A stretch of 64,000 nt of DNA from Yersinia proxima (lineage in GTDB: Bacteria; Pseudomonadota; Gammaproteobacteria; Enterobacterales; Enterobacteriaceae): assembly GCF_902170785.1 (NCBI RefSeq), contig NZ_CABHYG010000014.1, positions 124,001 to 188,000 of the forward strand. The letters run 5' to 3'. The translations under genes were made by a program, and so were the position numbers. Shown here piece after piece: positions 63,438 to 64,000 of this stretch; positions within the stretch are counted from its first letter, which is position 1; each line of letters opens with the position of its first letter. Below the pieces are notes generated by a model. The model saw only the letters and a list, made by a program, of their open reading frames with translations, was not told the origin of the DNA and did no database searches.

Positions 63438-64000
63438 ATGGCACTTTTAAATGTAGATAAACTGTCGGTGCATTTCGGTGACGAAGGTGCGCCGTTCAAA
63501 GCCGTAGACCGCATCAGTTACAGCATTGAGCAAGGTCAGGTGGTCGGAATTGTCGGTGAATCTGGCTCTGGTAAATCAGTCAGTTCATTGGCAATCATGG
63601 GGCTGATTGATTACCCCGGGAAAGTGATGGCCGATAAGCTGGAGTTTAATGGCCGCGATCTGACCAAGATTTCTGAAAAAGAGCGGCGTCAATTAGTGGG
63701 CGCGGAAGTGGCAATGATCTTCCAAGATCCGATGACCAGCCTTAACCCGTGCTATACCGTCGGTTTCCAGATAATGGAAGCGCTGAAGGTACATCAGGGC
63801 GGCAATCGTAAAACGCGTCATCAGCGGGCTGTGGATTTGCTGACATTGGTGGGTATTCCTGATCCGGCTTCACGTTTGGATGTGTATCCGCACCAGCTTT
63901 CCGGTGGGATGAGCCAGCGCGTGATGATTGCTATGGCCATTGCGTGTAAGCCAAAACTGCTGATCGCCGATGAGCCGACAACCGCGCTGGATGTGACCAT
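63438..64000 (+). CDS. dppD: Dipeptide ABC ATPase DppD (partial, cut by window end)
   Basis: The ATG at 63438 follows AGAGAG. The 187 visible residues (of about 327) include Walker A GESGSGKS (near 40), Q-loop [11 protein letters not shown], signature LSGGMSQR and Walker B LLIADEPT. It powers uptake with DppF, which lies beyond the window. Confidence 0.96.
   Translation, partial: MALLNVDKLSVHFGDEGAPFKAVDRISYSIEQGQVVGIVGESGSGKSVSSLAIMGLIDYPGKVMADKLEFNGRDLTKISEKERRQLVGAEVAMIFQDPMTSLNPCYTVGFQIMEALKVHQGGNRKTRHQRAVDLLTLVGIPDPASRLDVYPHQLSGGMSQRVMIAMAIACKPKLLIADEPTTALDVT

Overview
The window looks like the chromosome of a Yersinia-type enterobacterium (order Enterobacterales). Evidence: selC and proM tRNAs almost identical to those of Escherichia coli; recognisable xylR, hutUH, eptB, ohr, uhpABC and dppABCD genes whose protein lengths match their enteric homologues; and an ERIC-like palindromic element between dppA and dppB. 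The species was not determined.

Layout. 1-341: the 3' end of xylR. 471-13074: a P4-type phage satellite inserted in the 3' end of selC. It is bounded by a 19/20-base repeat of the tRNA end (attL 548-567, attR 13056-13074), and a matched pair of probable integrase arm sites lies just inside the ends. It has an integrase, a P2/P4-like cos core, a Sid-like capsid-size protein, AlpA, a structured CI-like immunity RNA with seqA/seqC-like partners, an Icd/Ash-like protein, two small early proteins and the alpha primase-helicase. It carries two anti-phage modules. One is an AvcD/DcdV-type dCTP deaminase with a tightly coupled, apparently unannotated 55-residue ORF. The other is a type II-A-like retron (msr-msd RNA, nucleoside-deoxyribosyltransferase-like effector, reverse transcriptase). 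13075-15433: island edge with an abortive-infection-like membrane protein and a GNAT acetyltransferase.

15467-27422: a carbohydrate locus with a LacI regulator, ROK sugar kinase, PTS EIIA, EIIC and EIIB, a second EIIC, a LamB-type porin, a secreted beta-mannanase-like enzyme, a GH1 phospho-glycosidase and mannose-6-phosphate isomerase. Two identical palindromic operators and a CRP-like site tie the two divergent arms together. The set closely parallels the glucomannan (gmu) operon of Bacillus subtilis, with a Gram-negative porin added. The inferred route is: extracellular mannan to oligosaccharides, then porin, PTS, GH1, mannose plus mannose-6-P, and finally fructose-6-P.

27773-30646: a decayed fimbrial locus with two FimB/FimE-like recombinases, a fimbrial-subunit pseudogene and a LuxR-type regulator. 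30830-36836: a LysR regulator, then hutU, hutH and an amino-acid permease for histidine use, behind a HutC-like operator. 37542-46489: an AT-rich, largely overlapping eight-gene cluster whose proteins suggest synthesis and transfer of an unusual activated glycan. It contains a duplicated nucleotidyltransferase, GtrA, GT2, a GDPD-like protein, a membrane-protein/kinase fusion, a HAD phosphatase, a class II aldolase and a polytopic membrane protein. I recognise no characterised system with this gene set.

46621-54234: an alpha/beta hydrolase, ohr, eptB and the uhpABC hexose-phosphate sensing genes, with no uhpT beside them. 54351-58921: tRNA-Pro, then a two-partner secretion cluster in which one TpsB transporter is flanked by two very short TpsA proteins. 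59594-64000: the dipeptide transporter dppABCD (dppD truncated by the window end), with a probable GcvB sRNA target in the dppA leader.
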